DNA from: Neodiprion pinetum
Lineage: Eukaryota; Arthropoda; Insecta; Hymenoptera; Diprionidae
Direction: 5' to 3'
NCBI RefSeq assembly: GCF_021155775.2
Contig: NC_060233.1
Coordinates: 33,635,077 to 33,699,076, forward strand
Length of the DNA stretch: 64,000 bases
Position 1 is the first letter of the stretch, and each line of letters begins with the position of its first letter. The notes beneath the pieces were generated by a model that was not told where the DNA came from, did not search any database, and worked only from the letters and a program-made list of their open reading frames with translations. Positions 63,968 through 64,000 of the stretch are shown piece after piece. A program made the position numbers and the translations under genes.

Positions 63968-64000
63968 TATTTTTTATTTTATTTTATTTTATTTTATTTT
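63968..64000. repeat. (TTTTA)n pentanucleotide array
   Basis: At least five TTTTA units, continuing to the end of the window. Confidence 0.85.

Larger units (their letters stand above)
57209..64000 (-). other. Upstream neuroligin intron, running off the right edge
   Basis: The next neuroligin exon upstream was not found, so this is taken as one large intron. It has a TA run (57477-57500), a G-rich tract (57760-57792), a CTGT/TA block (60315-60392), a weak retroelement trace (60659-60800), a CpG-richer stretch (about 60970-61270) and a TTTTA pentanucleotide array at the right end. Confidence 0.5.

Noticed and set aside
1..64000. CRISPR arrays, rRNA and tRNA genes
   Set aside because: No regularly spaced direct repeats, rRNA core sequences or convincing tRNA cloverleaf were seen when reading the window; a tRNAscan-type search was not possible.

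Overview
The window reads as nuclear DNA of an insect, most likely a hymenopteran. Three multi-exon genes with GT-AG introns and insect-type proteins lie in AT-rich DNA full of homopolymers and microsatellites, and a short TTAGG array of the insect telomere type sits in one intron. The species cannot be named from the sequence. No bacterial operons, CRISPR arrays, rRNA or tRNA genes were seen.

Layout. (1) About 505-6444, plus strand: the 3' six exons of a methuselah-like (class B, secretin-type) seven-transmembrane receptor; the N-terminal exons lie left of the window. (2) 9125-31492, minus strand: a complete SLC9B/NHA-type cation/proton antiporter in six coding exons (617 codons; the exon phases close exactly), converging tail-to-tail with the receptor gene. 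One intron appears to use a GC donor. (3) 31493-44107: gene-poor DNA with a decayed pogo/Tigger-like transposase, repeat copies and one possible orphan exon. (4) 44108-57208, minus strand: the 3' five exons of a neuroligin with a dead esterase site, one membrane span and a long proline-rich tail; the 5' exons lie beyond the right edge. (5) 57209-64000: intronic or 5' sequence of the neuroligin gene with microsatellites and a weak retroelement trace.

The three genes have no evident shared pathway: a peptide-receptor-like GPCR, an ion exchanger and a synaptic adhesion protein. The most unusual material is in introns: two long foldback elements (about 0.55 and 0.67 kb, palindromic almost end to end), a shorter inverted repeat, a 265-bp TTAA-flanked MITE, two dispersed repeat families each present twice, and a degenerate tandem repeat near 53.0-53.6 kb. 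I see no convincing new biological system. The best leads are these foldback families, the GC-AG intron and the isolated candidate exon at 36310-36382.
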